From: Granulicella sp.
GTDB taxonomy: Bacteria > Acidobacteriota > Terriglobia > Terriglobales > Acidobacteriaceae
Assembly: GCA_027365345.1 (NCBI GenBank)
Contig: DAHXNO010000140.1
Coordinates: forward strand, 1 to 64,000
Direction: 5' to 3'
Length of the DNA: 64,000 bases
Below are positions 1-9,598 of the stretch, piece by piece (the first letter of the stretch is position 1; every line of letters starts with the position of its first letter). A model generated the notes under the pieces. The model did no database searches. It worked only from the letters and a program-made list of their open reading frames with translations, and was not told the DNA's origin. The position numbers were made by a program, and so were the translations under genes.

Positions 1-1008
1 ATCAAGCTCCGATCGCCGCAATCGCAGGGCGTCCGCTCGTCCCTCAGCCACATCGAGGGATGTGTTCAAGAACTCCGTCAACCGGTCCAACTCTTCTATC
101 ACCGAAACAACCATCGTCTCCCACACGGGCTCACCCATACTCGGCGTCTTCCCTGACAACGCCATCTCCAGATGGCCCCGAATCGCCGTCAATGGACTGC
201 GCAGATCATGCGCCAGCGAATCGGTGATCGTGTGTAGTTGGCGCACCGAACTCTCTATCCTATCCAGCATCCGGTTCAATGTCAGAGCCAGGTCCCCAAT
301 CTCGTCGTTGCGGTATGTCACCGGCACTCGTTGGCTCAGGTCCGATTCACCAATCCTCGATGCAGCCTCGGTAATCTCCCGAACATGTCCCAACATTCTG
401 CGGGTGGCGTAAAACACTAGGCTGAACTCCAGCAGGATGATCAACACCGCCACCGCAAGAAACCGCAGCCGTAGTTTGTTCAATACCCGCAGTTCGTCTC
501 TCTCTGAGAGCCCCAGATAGATAAAGCTCCCATCGTCAATCCGCAGCGCCACCACGCGAAATGGCACAGCGAAACCTTTCACGTCGATATGGAACGGAAC
601 GCCAGGCGGCGCATGATTCGCCCGAATTGCCGCCAGATTCGCCTCTCCATTCCCGGCGCCCACCCACAGCTTCGCCGGTCCCGTCGGCTGGGCCTGAAGA
701 AAGAACACAGCATCGTTCTCCGTGCGCTCATTGCCTGACCTGTTCGGCACCTCTTTGCTCGCCAGCTCCGCCACTTCGCCGACCACGCGGCGATAGAGAC
801 GGTCCTTTGGGGTTCGCTCGGCCACATCGCCCAGCACCTGCACTTCGCCTGAGAGCCATGCGTCGCTGCGCCGCTGAATGTCATTGGCCACAAACCGGTG
901 CAGCGCAGCAAACGCCAGCGACGCTCCAAGAGCAAACGCAAGTGTCGCCCACAAAGAGATTCTCCACGCTGCGCTATGCGGTCGTCTGCTCTCGATCTTC
1001 AAGTACAT
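1..1008 (-). CDS. Sensor histidine kinase (HAMP + HisKA), C-terminus cut by window edge
   Basis: Minus-strand translation starting MYLKIESRRPHSAAWRISLWATLAFALG, with HAMP-like region and H-box QLHTITDSLAHDLRSPLTAI; overlaps the end of the response regulator. Confidence 0.85.
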   Translation of the reverse strand, partial: MYLKIESRRPHSAAWRISLWATLAFALGASLAFAALHRFVANDIQRRSDAWLSGEVQVLGDVAERTPKDRLYRRVVGEVAELASKEVPNRSGNERTENDAVFFLQAQPTGPAKLWVGAGNGEANLAAIRANHAPPGVPFHIDVKGFAVPFRVVALRIDDGSFIYLGLSERDELRVLNKLRLRFLAVAVLIILLEFSLVFYATRRMLGHVREITEAASRIGESDLSQRVPVTYRNDEIGDLALTLNRMLDRIESSVRQLHTITDSLAHDLRSPLTAIRGHLEMALSGKTPSMGEPVWETMVVSVIEELDRLTEFLNTSLDVAEGRADALRLRRSELD

Positions 1009-1666
1009 ATCCAATTCCTCGCAGGGTCTTAATGAGTGGCGCTCGCCCTTCCGTATCGACCTTACCTCGCAGCCGGTAAATATGCACGTCCACCACGTTC
1101 GTGTCCGGCTGAATCCGCATCCCCCACACTTCGGCCAGCAGCATCGATCGCGTCACGACTCTTCCCGCGTGCCGGCACAGATATGCCAGAAGCCCAAATT
1201 CCTGGGGACTCAGGTTCAGCAGTTCTCCACCGCGCGAGGCTCTGCGGCCCAGCAAGTCCAATTCCAGATCGCCAACACGCAGCCTCGTCTGTCCTGCGCT
1301 CGACGCCACATTGCGTTTCAGCAGATTCCGCAGCCTTGCCAACAGCTCGGCCAGCGCAAACGGCTTGGTCAGATAATCGTCCCCACCCAACTCCAGGCCC
1401 GCCACGCGGTCGTCCACCGACCGCCGCGCCGAAAGAATCAGTACCGGACTGCTCACACCCATTCGCCGTAGCCGTAGAATCAAATCGATCCCATCCTGGT
1501 CGGGCAGCCCTAAATCGACGATCAGCGCATCGTAAACGCGAATGGAAGCAAGTTTCTGGGCGCTCTAACCGTCAACCGCCACATCCACCTCATACCCGGC
1601 ATCTTTCAGAGAGGCTTTCAGAAAAGCTTGAATCTCGAGTTCGTCTTCTACCAGAAGCAGTTGCAT
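974..1666 (-). pseudogene. OmpR-family response regulator with in-frame TAG at 1565-1567 (receiver domain interrupted)
   Basis: Minus-strand reading MQLLLVEDELEIQAFLKASLKDAGYEVDVAVDG*SAQKLASIRVYDALIVDLGLPDQDG...YLTKPF...winged helix VVDVHIYRLRGKVD; the ORF track shows only 974..1483. Confidence 0.75.
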
Positions 1667-2154
1667 AAACCGATGTTAGGCTATCAGCCCGCCGGGGTAT
1701 AGATCTTCCTCCCGACCGGTTTCGAATGAACAAATTGTCATGGCGACCTGCCGCATTAGGCGCTATCTACCGGAAAACAGTATCGTCTCACCCACAGACG
1801 ACACGCAAAGAAGGAAAGACAGGCGATGGAGATATTGATACCAAATCCTACCTTTGTCAGCACATCTCCCGAGGTTGGGCCGCCTCTTCTCTTAAGGCAA
1901 CGCCGGGCCTCTGGGAGAGATCCCTCCTGCGCGAAAGAAATGCCCCCAACTACCGCATACTGATCCGTTCACTCCCCATCCACCACCTGGCTTTTCTGGT
2001 CTCCTCAGCAGACTCCTTGCTTTGGGGAGAGCATCGTCTCAACGCGATCGTCCAGCGTTCCAAAGCCTCATTTCCACGGGTCAGCGCTCTTTGCCACCAG
2101 GCCGAAGGCTCCCTCCCACACAAGAAAAAGACCTCCCAAGGAGACCATCCCCTC

Positions 2155-2742
2155 ATGACGATGATCAAGATCGCCGCACGGACTTTGCTTGTATCCCTCA
2201 CATTCTCTTTCACTTCCATTGCATTCGCGCAGCGCCAGAACTTCAAGATCAATCCCAGCCTCAGCACGGTGGCCTTCACGCTGACCAGCAATGACGACAC
2301 CACCAAGGGAACATTCCAGGTGGAGAAGGGAGCCGTAGCCTTCGATCCCGCCTCCGCCCAAATCTCCGGCTTGGTCGTCGTCTCTGCCGCCAGCGGAAAC
2401 AGCGGCAACGCCGCCCGCGACAAGCGGATGCTCAAAGGGGTATTGCAGGCAAGCCGATTCGCCAGGATCACCTTCGCGCCACAAAGTTACACCGGCACCA
2501 TGGCTCCTGCCGGCGACTCCAATCTCCAGGTAACGGGCGTATTCACCCTCCACGGCACGCCCCATACCATCACCGTACCCATGCTGATCCACATCCAGGG
2601 CAACCAATGCACGGCTACAAGCACCTTCAAGATTCCCTACGTGCAGTGGGGGCTCAAAGACCCTAGCTGGTTCGTCTTTCGAGTCGCCAAAGACGTGGCT
2701 ATCAAGCTCACGCTCACCGGTTCGCTCTCTCCCGCCAATTAG
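2155..2742 (+). CDS. YceI family periplasmic protein
   Basis: MTMIKIAARTLLVSLTFSFTSIAFAQ signal peptide, then FKINPSLSTVAFTLTSNDDTTKGTF..., YceI-like; the longer ORF from 1726 is probably an extension. Confidence 0.8.
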   Translation: MTMIKIAARTLLVSLTFSFTSIAFAQRQNFKINPSLSTVAFTLTSNDDTTKGTFQVEKGAVAFDPASAQISGLVVVSAASGNSGNAARDKRMLKGVLQASRFARITFAPQSYTGTMAPAGDSNLQVTGVFTLHGTPHTITVPMLIHIQGNQCTATSTFKIPYVQWGLKDPSWFVFRVAKDVAIKLTLTGSLSPAN

Positions 2743-2934
2743 GGGATCTTCCACACCAACAGGAAGCTGGACCAGCCCATAGCGGACTGCCTTGCCGGGG
2801 ATGGAACGTCAGCACACTCCACGACGGAATGTTCGAGACACGTTGTCCCCGGTCATCTTCGCTAGCCCGAATGCGGCGGCAGCTCTTTTAGAGAGTGACG
2901 ACCCCGATCCGTGAGCAGCAAGCGGCCGCAGCAC

Positions 2935-3438
2935 CTACGAGGCGGGCAGTTCCTTGTGCGTGTGCTGCCAGGTCTTTACCTTCTGCTGGGCAGCGGTTAC
3001 CTCATCCGCCGTAAGGTGCGACCACGCGTAGCTCCTCATGTGATTGTCGTCTGGATGACCTGCCGTAACAGCCAAATCAAGCCAGAAGTAGGCGGTGGAG
3101 AAGTCCAAAGCTACTCCCTGATGCCAGCAATAAAGGCTGCCAAGGGCAAACTGCGCCTTCGGATCTCCTTGGTCGGCGGCCTTGCGATACCAGGCAGCGG
3201 CCTGCGTGTAGCCGTCGACAGAGTTCAACCCGGCATAGTAATCCCCTAGTTGCGTCTCGGCGGCCGCATCGCCGGCCTTGGCTTTGGTCAAAAGCGCAGG
3301 ATCCTGCGCTCGAGAGAAGATCGGTGACAACAGAACACAGGCCATCACAAGAAAAAACGCTCGAGTCAGGCGCTGCGTAGACCCGGACCCAGATCGCTGA
3401 GCGCTGGCCGGGGGGGTGGTTAGGAAACTTATCTCCAA
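2935..3438 (-). CDS. Sel1/TPR repeat protein, secreted
   Basis: QAAAWYRKAADQGDPKAQFALGSLY Sel1-like motif, N-terminal hydrophobic segment. Confidence 0.75.
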   Translation of the reverse strand: MEISFLTTPPASAQRSGSGSTQRLTRAFFLVMACVLLSPIFSRAQDPALLTKAKAGDAAAETQLGDYYAGLNSVDGYTQAAAWYRKAADQGDPKAQFALGSLYCWHQGVALDFSTAYFWLDLAVTAGHPDDNHMRSYAWSHLTADEVTAAQQKVKTWQHTHKELPAS

Positions 3439-3747
3439 AGACTCTTCCTCCGCTGAGAGTATACGGCATCAGGTGGGCCAGGAGTGGATCCCTTGGCTGC
3501 ATTTCTCCGTTGGGTCCTTCGGAACGTAGTCAAGCAAGTATCCACTGGCAGAGCCGATGATTTTACGGTTGCTCGCGTCTTAAAAAGCGACCCTTTCACA
3601 ACCACCCCAGGCAAAAGCAAGAACAAAAATCCTGTACTGTGATCTTCGCGGTCGCAGCAAAGAGATCTCGCGGAGGAGCGCATACTCCCGGAATCCTCAA
3701 AGCCCTGCTGCCTCCTCGAAAGAACCGGGGAATCCGCATGGGATCAA

Positions 3748-5766
3748 CTACCACGTCACCCCGGGATAGAGACTCGGGAGCCGGTCCGTTCGATACTGAT
3801 ACCCTTCCGGAGTCACCGCCTGCCACACCACCTGCTCGGATCCGGATGGTCCGGTGAGCTCATAGATCTGGGATCCACCTACGGGAGAACAGAAATCCAC
3901 GTGTCGATCGCCATTGGGAAGCAATGTAACATCGCCACCGAAGAAGCTGTAGACTGCAGGCGTCGGCTGGTAACGTTCCGTAATAGTCGCCGTCATACTG
4001 GACTCGTTGACGTCCAGGACCAGCATCGTGGAGTAACACTGTGGGGTTGCAGCCGTGGGAGTCCCGCTTGCGGGACAGTTCCCCACCGGAACCCCGGGCA
4101 ACTCTCGGTCATCCCCGTTATCCATCACGCCGAGGGTGAAGTTGCCGATGGTGGTGGGGGTGGCGCTGGTGATGAAGAAGTTGGGTCCATGCTGCGCATA
4201 GAACCAATCGGTTGGATCCGTTCCGCCTTTGAGCGTAAAGTCTCCACCTTCACCCAGTTTCCACATCACATGGCCGTCGCCCTGCGCATCGTCATAATCA
4301 ATCTTGATGATCCAGTTCTGGTGACGAACAGAGAGCAGGATATTGCCGTCACTACTGGAGTAGAGCAGCGCGTTGGAGTGCGTCCAGTCTGGGAACTGCG
4401 CTGGCCATGGGACCCTTTGCACATCCAGATATGTGAACGCATTCCAGACCCAATCCGGATTGTCGTTCTGATCCAGGTCCACCAGGACGTCACCCAGTAC
4501 CTTCGTGGGGCCGCTGAACGTGGTGGTTCCTTTTGGTCCACCAGTGATCGCTGGGTCGATGTTGACCGTCTTCGTCGCAGAAAATAGCAGGACCATGTGT
4601 CCGTTGGGCAGGTCCAGAACGTCGTGATGAAGGCTGCCGAGCGTCACGCCGCTCAACTCTCCGGAGAGTGCGGGGTTCGCGGTGACGGCCGCGATCACCT
4701 GCGCAGCGGTGACATCCCGGATGGTGGTTCCCGCAAGATTGACCTCACAAACCTCGTCGAGCGAGTCGGGTTGGATGATCTGTTGCGGATGCAGCGGAAT
4801 GGACGACAGGTAAGAGATCTGTACGAGGAAATTTCCGTTTGGCAGCAGATAGATCGGTTGAATAAGGTCTTGCGGGGTGCCCTTTCCGCAAGTTCCAGTG
4901 TTCGCGTAGCTATAGGTCCATATCCCGTTTCCACTCAGGTCCGTCGCAAAGGCCATACCCGGCTCCTGAGGTTCCGCGGTGTCGTACAGCTCGATTCCAG
5001 GCTGCGGCGTGTCTCCAGACGTCGTCGTTGCAGTCACCGTAGAGCTTCCGAATGGCTTGCCGGTGGTAAACGTGTGGTCAGCATCAGTAAAGGTTGCGTG
5101 GAGTGTCTGTCCCAAGAGGGTAGCCGAGAGCTGCGCGGTGGCCTGCATATGGTAGAGCGTGCTTCCGATCATGCCTGCAACCAGGACGGTCTCTGTGTTC
5201 GCCGTAGAGGTGGTCTGCGCGGACGTCGGAAATCCATACGACGTACTTTGGCCAAAGTTGACCATCATCGATCCTGGATCCGGCAGGTTCAGCGAATAAC
5301 TGGCCACCTGGGGGTTCGCGGTGGTGCTCACGAGAGCGGGGCCCACCAGGGCGATCAGCGCCTGCGCATAGTTGCTCTGTGGAGAGCTAGCCAGTTGCGC
5401 CGTGATGGTTACATTCTGGGATGGGAAGGCTCTTGCCGGAGCCGTGTAGAGGCCGGTGGATGAGATGCTGCCACACCCAACGGTGCTGGCGGTTCCGCTG
5501 CTGCATGACAGCGACCACTGCAGAACTCCTCCTCCGGTAGCAGTCGCGGTGTACTGTTGCGTTCCGCCCACCCCCAGCGCCACAAACTCAGGTGAGATGG
5601 TGACGGTTCCGCTCTGCCCGATCACTGGAGTTGGTGGCGGCTTGAAAGGGGTTGGAATAGCCTTATCTCCTCCGCAACCTGCCAACAATATCGATGCGAG
5701 CAAGAGCCCGAACAGCCCTGCCAGGAAACCGTTCAACCTTATGAGGGACACAGCCGGGATCATCAT
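3748..5766 (-). CDS. Arylsulfotransferase (ASST)-like lipoprotein with Ig-like N-terminus
   Basis: Lipobox-like ASILLAGCGG; DWVWNAFTYLDVQ...DWTHSNALLYSSSDGNILLSVRHQNWIIKID resembles ASST family. Confidence 0.7.
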   Translation of the reverse strand: MMIPAVSLIRLNGFLAGLFGLLLASILLAGCGGDKAIPTPFKPPPTPVIGQSGTVTISPEFVALGVGGTQQYTATATGGGVLQWSLSCSSGTASTVGCGSISSTGLYTAPARAFPSQNVTITAQLASSPQSNYAQALIALVGPALVSTTANPQVASYSLNLPDPGSMMVNFGQSTSYGFPTSAQTTSTANTETVLVAGMIGSTLYHMQATAQLSATLLGQTLHATFTDADHTFTTGKPFGSSTVTATTTSGDTPQPGIELYDTAEPQEPGMAFATDLSGNGIWTYSYANTGTCGKGTPQDLIQPIYLLPNGNFLVQISYLSSIPLHPQQIIQPDSLDEVCEVNLAGTTIRDVTAAQVIAAVTANPALSGELSGVTLGSLHHDVLDLPNGHMVLLFSATKTVNIDPAITGGPKGTTTFSGPTKVLGDVLVDLDQNDNPDWVWNAFTYLDVQRVPWPAQFPDWTHSNALLYSSSDGNILLSVRHQNWIIKIDYDDAQGDGHVMWKLGEGGDFTLKGGTDPTDWFYAQHGPNFFITSATPTTIGNFTLGVMDNGDDRELPGVPVGNCPASGTPTAATPQCYSTMLVLDVNESSMTATITERYQPTPAVYSFFGGDVTLLPNGDRHVDFCSPVGGSQIYELTGPSGSEQVVWQAVTPEGYQYRTDRLPSLYPGVTW

Positions 5767-5901
5767 TTGCTTGCTGGAGCCTTATCTAATCTACGCTTTC
5801 ACGAATCGTTGCACTCCTGGATCGAACGGATGTGTCGACCGTGCGCCCAAGCGCCCTTGCAACGTCTTCACCTCTCGCTTCACGCCTGGGCTGACGTAAA
5901 C

Positions 5902-5928
5902 GGGGCTAAGGCCCGCAGGCCTTGCCCC
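5902..5928. terminator. Hairpin GGGGC-t-AAGGCC / GGCCTT-GCCCC between two minus-strand genes
   Basis: Inverted repeat read directly; just downstream of the 5952..7094 gene on the minus strand. Confidence 0.5.
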
Positions 5929-5951
5929 TTAAGCCTTCCGATGGATTCCCG

Positions 5952-7094
5952 TTAGAAGCGAATACCGAAGGTGATGGGAATATAGTCCGTGTGGTAGCTA
6001 TTCTCCGGATACAGATCGTACGTCTTGTACGGAGTATCCGTGTAATTGGACATCGTGATTCCCTTCTTCTGGGAGTTATCGATGTACACATAGCGTGCTT
6101 CGGCATAGAAGCTCAGCCTGGTGTCAGAGATTCTGTAGGAGATACCTGCTCCGCCATCAAACCCAGGCGCGTTGGACGTGTAGTGATCGATATTGAGGTT
6201 CCCGCCGCAATAGCCATAAAAAGCGCCATAGCCATAGCCATAGCCATAACCGAAGCCGCCGTAGCCGCCGCCGTACGCCCCGCCGTAGACGCCGCAGGCT
6301 CCAACAAGAGCTGCCGGAATCGTAAAGTTGGCCACTTTATGATAGAAGCCGACGCCACCAACAACATACGGGCTCCACGAACCGCTTGCGTGGAACGCGT
6401 ACCGTGGCTCAAAGGAAAACGACCAGATATGGCTGTTGCCGTTCAGAATGCCATTGACCGAACCGCTACCGAAGACGTTATCGTAAATCAAGATCTGGTC
6501 GTCAAGGTTTTGCTTGGTCATGCCGAACTGGTCCCAGTCAAATTCGATTGGAAGCGAGAACTTCCGGTTGAATTGATATCCCACACCCGCTTGTATCGCA
6601 AAGTTGTCGGTCAAATAGTTTTTCGTATTGCCGATCGGCTCTGTAATACCTCCTCCTCCGTAAATCACCCAACGATCCGATCCATCTTGATTTCCGCCGG
6701 TGTGATAATGGGGCCGATGGTATTGACCAGCAGCGCCGCCAGCACCGGCGGCGCCGTCGCCTTCGGCCTTCATTGTTCCCGCAGGCATAGGAGTGGGCGG
6801 GAGCAACTTGGCCTCAGTCGAGGAAGAGACCGCGTCGAGGTTGGAAGTTGAACTTGAAGAGTACTGTGCATCTTCCGTTCCAGCGGCGGATTCAGGGGAT
6901 GCCGGCAACGCCGCTTCGGTCTTGGAATCCGGAGAGAGTTGCGCATTGACCGGCGAGGTAGAACTTTGCGCCTGTATCGCCGCTACGCTGAATCCGAGGA
7001 ACCCGACCAGCATGGCCGCGCGCCATACTGCCCTATACGAAGCGAGCCTATGGCTGCGTTCGTGCCTTGCATGATTGAACTTCACGTGTTTCAT
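5952..7094 (-). CDS. Outer-membrane beta-barrel-like protein with Gly/Tyr-rich tract
   Basis: N-terminal signal-like segment; VGYQFNRKFSLPIEFDWDQFG; YGGGYGGFGYGYGYGYGAFYGY; C-terminal ...YIPITFGIRF typical of an OM barrel. Confidence 0.7.
   Translation of the reverse strand: MKHVKFNHARHERSHRLASYRAVWRAAMLVGFLGFSVAAIQAQSSTSPVNAQLSPDSKTEAALPASPESAAGTEDAQYSSSSTSNLDAVSSSTEAKLLPPTPMPAGTMKAEGDGAAGAGGAAGQYHRPHYHTGGNQDGSDRWVIYGGGGITEPIGNTKNYLTDNFAIQAGVGYQFNRKFSLPIEFDWDQFGMTKQNLDDQILIYDNVFGSGSVNGILNGNSHIWSFSFEPRYAFHASGSWSPYVVGGVGFYHKVANFTIPAALVGACGVYGGAYGGGYGGFGYGYGYGYGAFYGYCGGNLNIDHYTSNAPGFDGGAGISYRISDTRLSFYAEARYVYIDNSQKKGITMSNYTDTPYKTYDLYPENSYHTDYIPITFGIRF
6225..6248. repeat. (GCCATA)x4 hexanucleotide tandem repeat encoding Gly-Tyr repeats
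   Basis: gccatagccatagccatagccata read directly. Confidence 0.85.
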
Positions 7095-7206
7095 CTTTGA
7101 CTCCCAGTCTGCGAAAGATAACTTCCTTTTGCCAGTTCAAGAAAAGCATCGCGTCACTACAAATACATCTCCACGAATCTGCACCGTCAATTTCCGGGAA
7201 CGATAT

Positions 7207-7971
7207 TCATCCATCCACTCCGCATGAGTCCAAAAGACTTCGGCTCGGGGCGGTCTTCTGAAGGGCTTCTAACATGAACAAAAAGCAACTCGAGTTGTTC
7301 ACAAAGGCGTCGCGGGCATTGGCCAAACGGCTCTTCACCCATTCTAAAGGTTTGCAAGCTCCGGCACTCATCCCAGCGGAACGCTGCAGAGTCTGCATGA
7401 AACGCAGCGGTTGCGTGATGCAGAGAGGGAAGCCGCCGAGAGCCTTGCCAGCCACGCATCCCTGGTTCTGCTGGTTGTCGGCCGCCTTGGGAGTAGTTGG
7501 AAGAACAGAATTGGAAGCTTGATCCAAGCCGAAGATTGCTGGCCGCATTGGACGGGGAAGTTCGGTTGCAGCGGCAAGTGAGGTCTTCAAGCGAGATTTC
7601 AGTTCCTCCCCCCCGACGGATTCTGCGGCGGGCATATCAAGCGTATCGAGGATACCAAGCGGAAAAGCCTGCTGTAGGATCAAGGTTCTCCCGCAATCCG
7701 CAAAGAAGAAGTCCGCCCAGGAGAACGCAGAGAACGGAACGTTCTGGAGGCGATACTCGCTGAAGTCGCACTCCAACGCCCCAGACGACGCCGGATCGTC
7801 GAATAGGCCGGTAGGTGCTTGCTGCATTCTCGCACAATTCGCGTCCGGCACAAACACCTCCTGGCCAGCTAACTTTGGGCTTTCTCCCTCCGCCTCACAT
7901 TTCGCGGGGGGGCAAACCCCAAAGGACCTCATCGAATTAGACGTGGAAAAACTCGAATCAGTTGTCCCCAA
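7207..7971 (-). CDS. Hypothetical protein (uncertain ORF)
   Basis: 254-aa ORF without recognised family, in a low-confidence coding region. Confidence 0.3.
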   Translation of the reverse strand: MGTTDSSFSTSNSMRSFGVCPPAKCEAEGESPKLAGQEVFVPDANCARMQQAPTGLFDDPASSGALECDFSEYRLQNVPFSAFSWADFFFADCGRTLILQQAFPLGILDTLDMPAAESVGGEELKSRLKTSLAAATELPRPMRPAIFGLDQASNSVLPTTPKAADNQQNQGCVAGKALGGFPLCITQPLRFMQTLQRSAGMSAGACKPLEWVKSRLANARDAFVNNSSCFLFMLEALQKTAPSRSLLDSCGVDG

Positions 7972-9237
7972 AAGGCAACGCCCAAGTCGCTCTGGTCCGA
8001 AGTAGCGTTCAAGTATCCAGCATCTTCATTCCGCTAGACGTCCCGCTTTTTTCGCGTGTTATGTTGCAGGCCAATCTGTGCGAGCACAAGGCCCAGCGTC
8101 ATGGCCCGGGCTTCGCCTGCGGGGACCAGTTCGCGGCCATGCTCTTCCGCGAGTTGGCAGGCGCAATGGATGCTTGAGATCTACAGCGGTCCGGCGGCTA
8201 GATGCGCGATCTTGGGACTGTCTGAAGCGCAACGGCGTTCGACCCATCGTCTTCGACAGCCAACCCAACTCCTATGCTTGTATCAGAGTCTGCTTGACCA
8301 ACGGCTGGGTCGCTGTGGGGCGATTGCCCGGCCGCATGGTTCCCGTTGTAAAAGAACTGCTGGCGCTCGACGCAGCCCGGATCGAACGTTCAGCCACCTT
8401 GTTCTTCCGGGCCCACGAACGACGCACCCAAGCCGCCCTCACCTTGCATCTGCTACGCAATCGCGAGGGACTGCTGCCTGGCTATGCCCTTGCCCCCGAA
8501 GGGCGGGCAGATAGAAGCCGTGCAGCCCGCGCGCTCCAGCTCCACCGGGGAGCGGAAGCCACGGCGCCCTTTGATAGCGGTTCTGGCGGCGGCGCCTGGT
8601 GGACGCATGGTTCGTATCGCTCGACCAAGCTGGCGTCTCTTCGTCACCCGTATGAAGCAGCACCGGAGCTACGTCGTTCCGGAGCGGAGCTTCCCCCCCC
8701 GCGTGGCGCGGCGTCCAGCGCGACGAAATCCTCTTTCACAAGCTTGCCTGCAAGCACGGTCGGAGCGGTCTGTTCCTGCGTCGCATCGGTCCCCACGATC
8801 AGCGGCATCAGCGCACGCCGACATTTCTCACCAACCCCGGTCCATTCGCCGCGTGATCCCCGCATTTACAAAAGCCATCGGCAAATCGAACTGTCTTTCT
8901 CGAACTCTTCTTCCTCTTCTCCAAGCCCCTGCGCAGCAGAAAGCATGCATCAAGACCTTTGCCCACGCCGGCTCCAACGCGCTGCAGATTTACCCTGGGT
9001 CTTCGAAAGCAAAGCGAACAGACGCTTCTTGATCTTTCGGACTCCGGGGAGGGGCGAATCCCGCAGGTTTGCCCTCGGCGGATTTCAAGCTTGCCGCCTC
9101 CCGAAAATAACTATCTATTTTTCAGCACTATAGATAGGACACACGGGAAATGGAGCCAGCCTTGATTCTGACTGAACCACTCGAACCCGAGGATTGTTTT
9201 GCATTGACTTTGGGGAAAGCAGAGAGCCGGCTGAATC

Positions 9238-9324
9238 TGGTGGCTTGAGTGGGACTTGAACCCACACGGGATTGCTCCCAATGGTTTTTGAGACCACCGC
9301 GTATGCCGATTCCGCCATCAAGCC
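9238..9324 (-). tRNA. tRNA-Leu (anticodon CAA), CCA encoded
   Basis: GGCTTGA...TCAAGCC acceptor stem, anticodon loop CTCAAAA, long variable arm GGGAGCAATCCC, T-arm GTGGGTTCAAGTCCCAC, ACCA end. Confidence 0.93.
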
Positions 9325-9598
9325 AACAACCTTATTAGATCATAAAAGGCTTCGCCGAAGACCAGTGAGCATCCAGACATCCAGCACGGTGCGTCCCGTG
9401 GAAGCTTTCCACGAATGCCTTGCTGGTAAGCTTGCCTGGCCCGGAGCTGAAGGAGGAGTGGATTTCTCCTGAAGTTGCGTCATCTGGCCAACCTGACCCG
9501 TCCACCTGACCCATCCCAGGCCGACATGCTTCGCCAACCAACGGCGGGACACGTTGAGCATCGTCCTCCCTCTTTGCCATGGTCCACGGCGGCGGCTT

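Noticed and set aside
4597-5463. 288-aa plus-strand ORF
   Set aside because: Antisense to the ASST-like gene; Arg-rich shadow ORF
8078-9133. 351-aa plus-strand ORF
   Set aside because: No recognisable family, low-complexity Arg/Ser/Pro composition and overlapping ORFs in other frames; not supported as a gene
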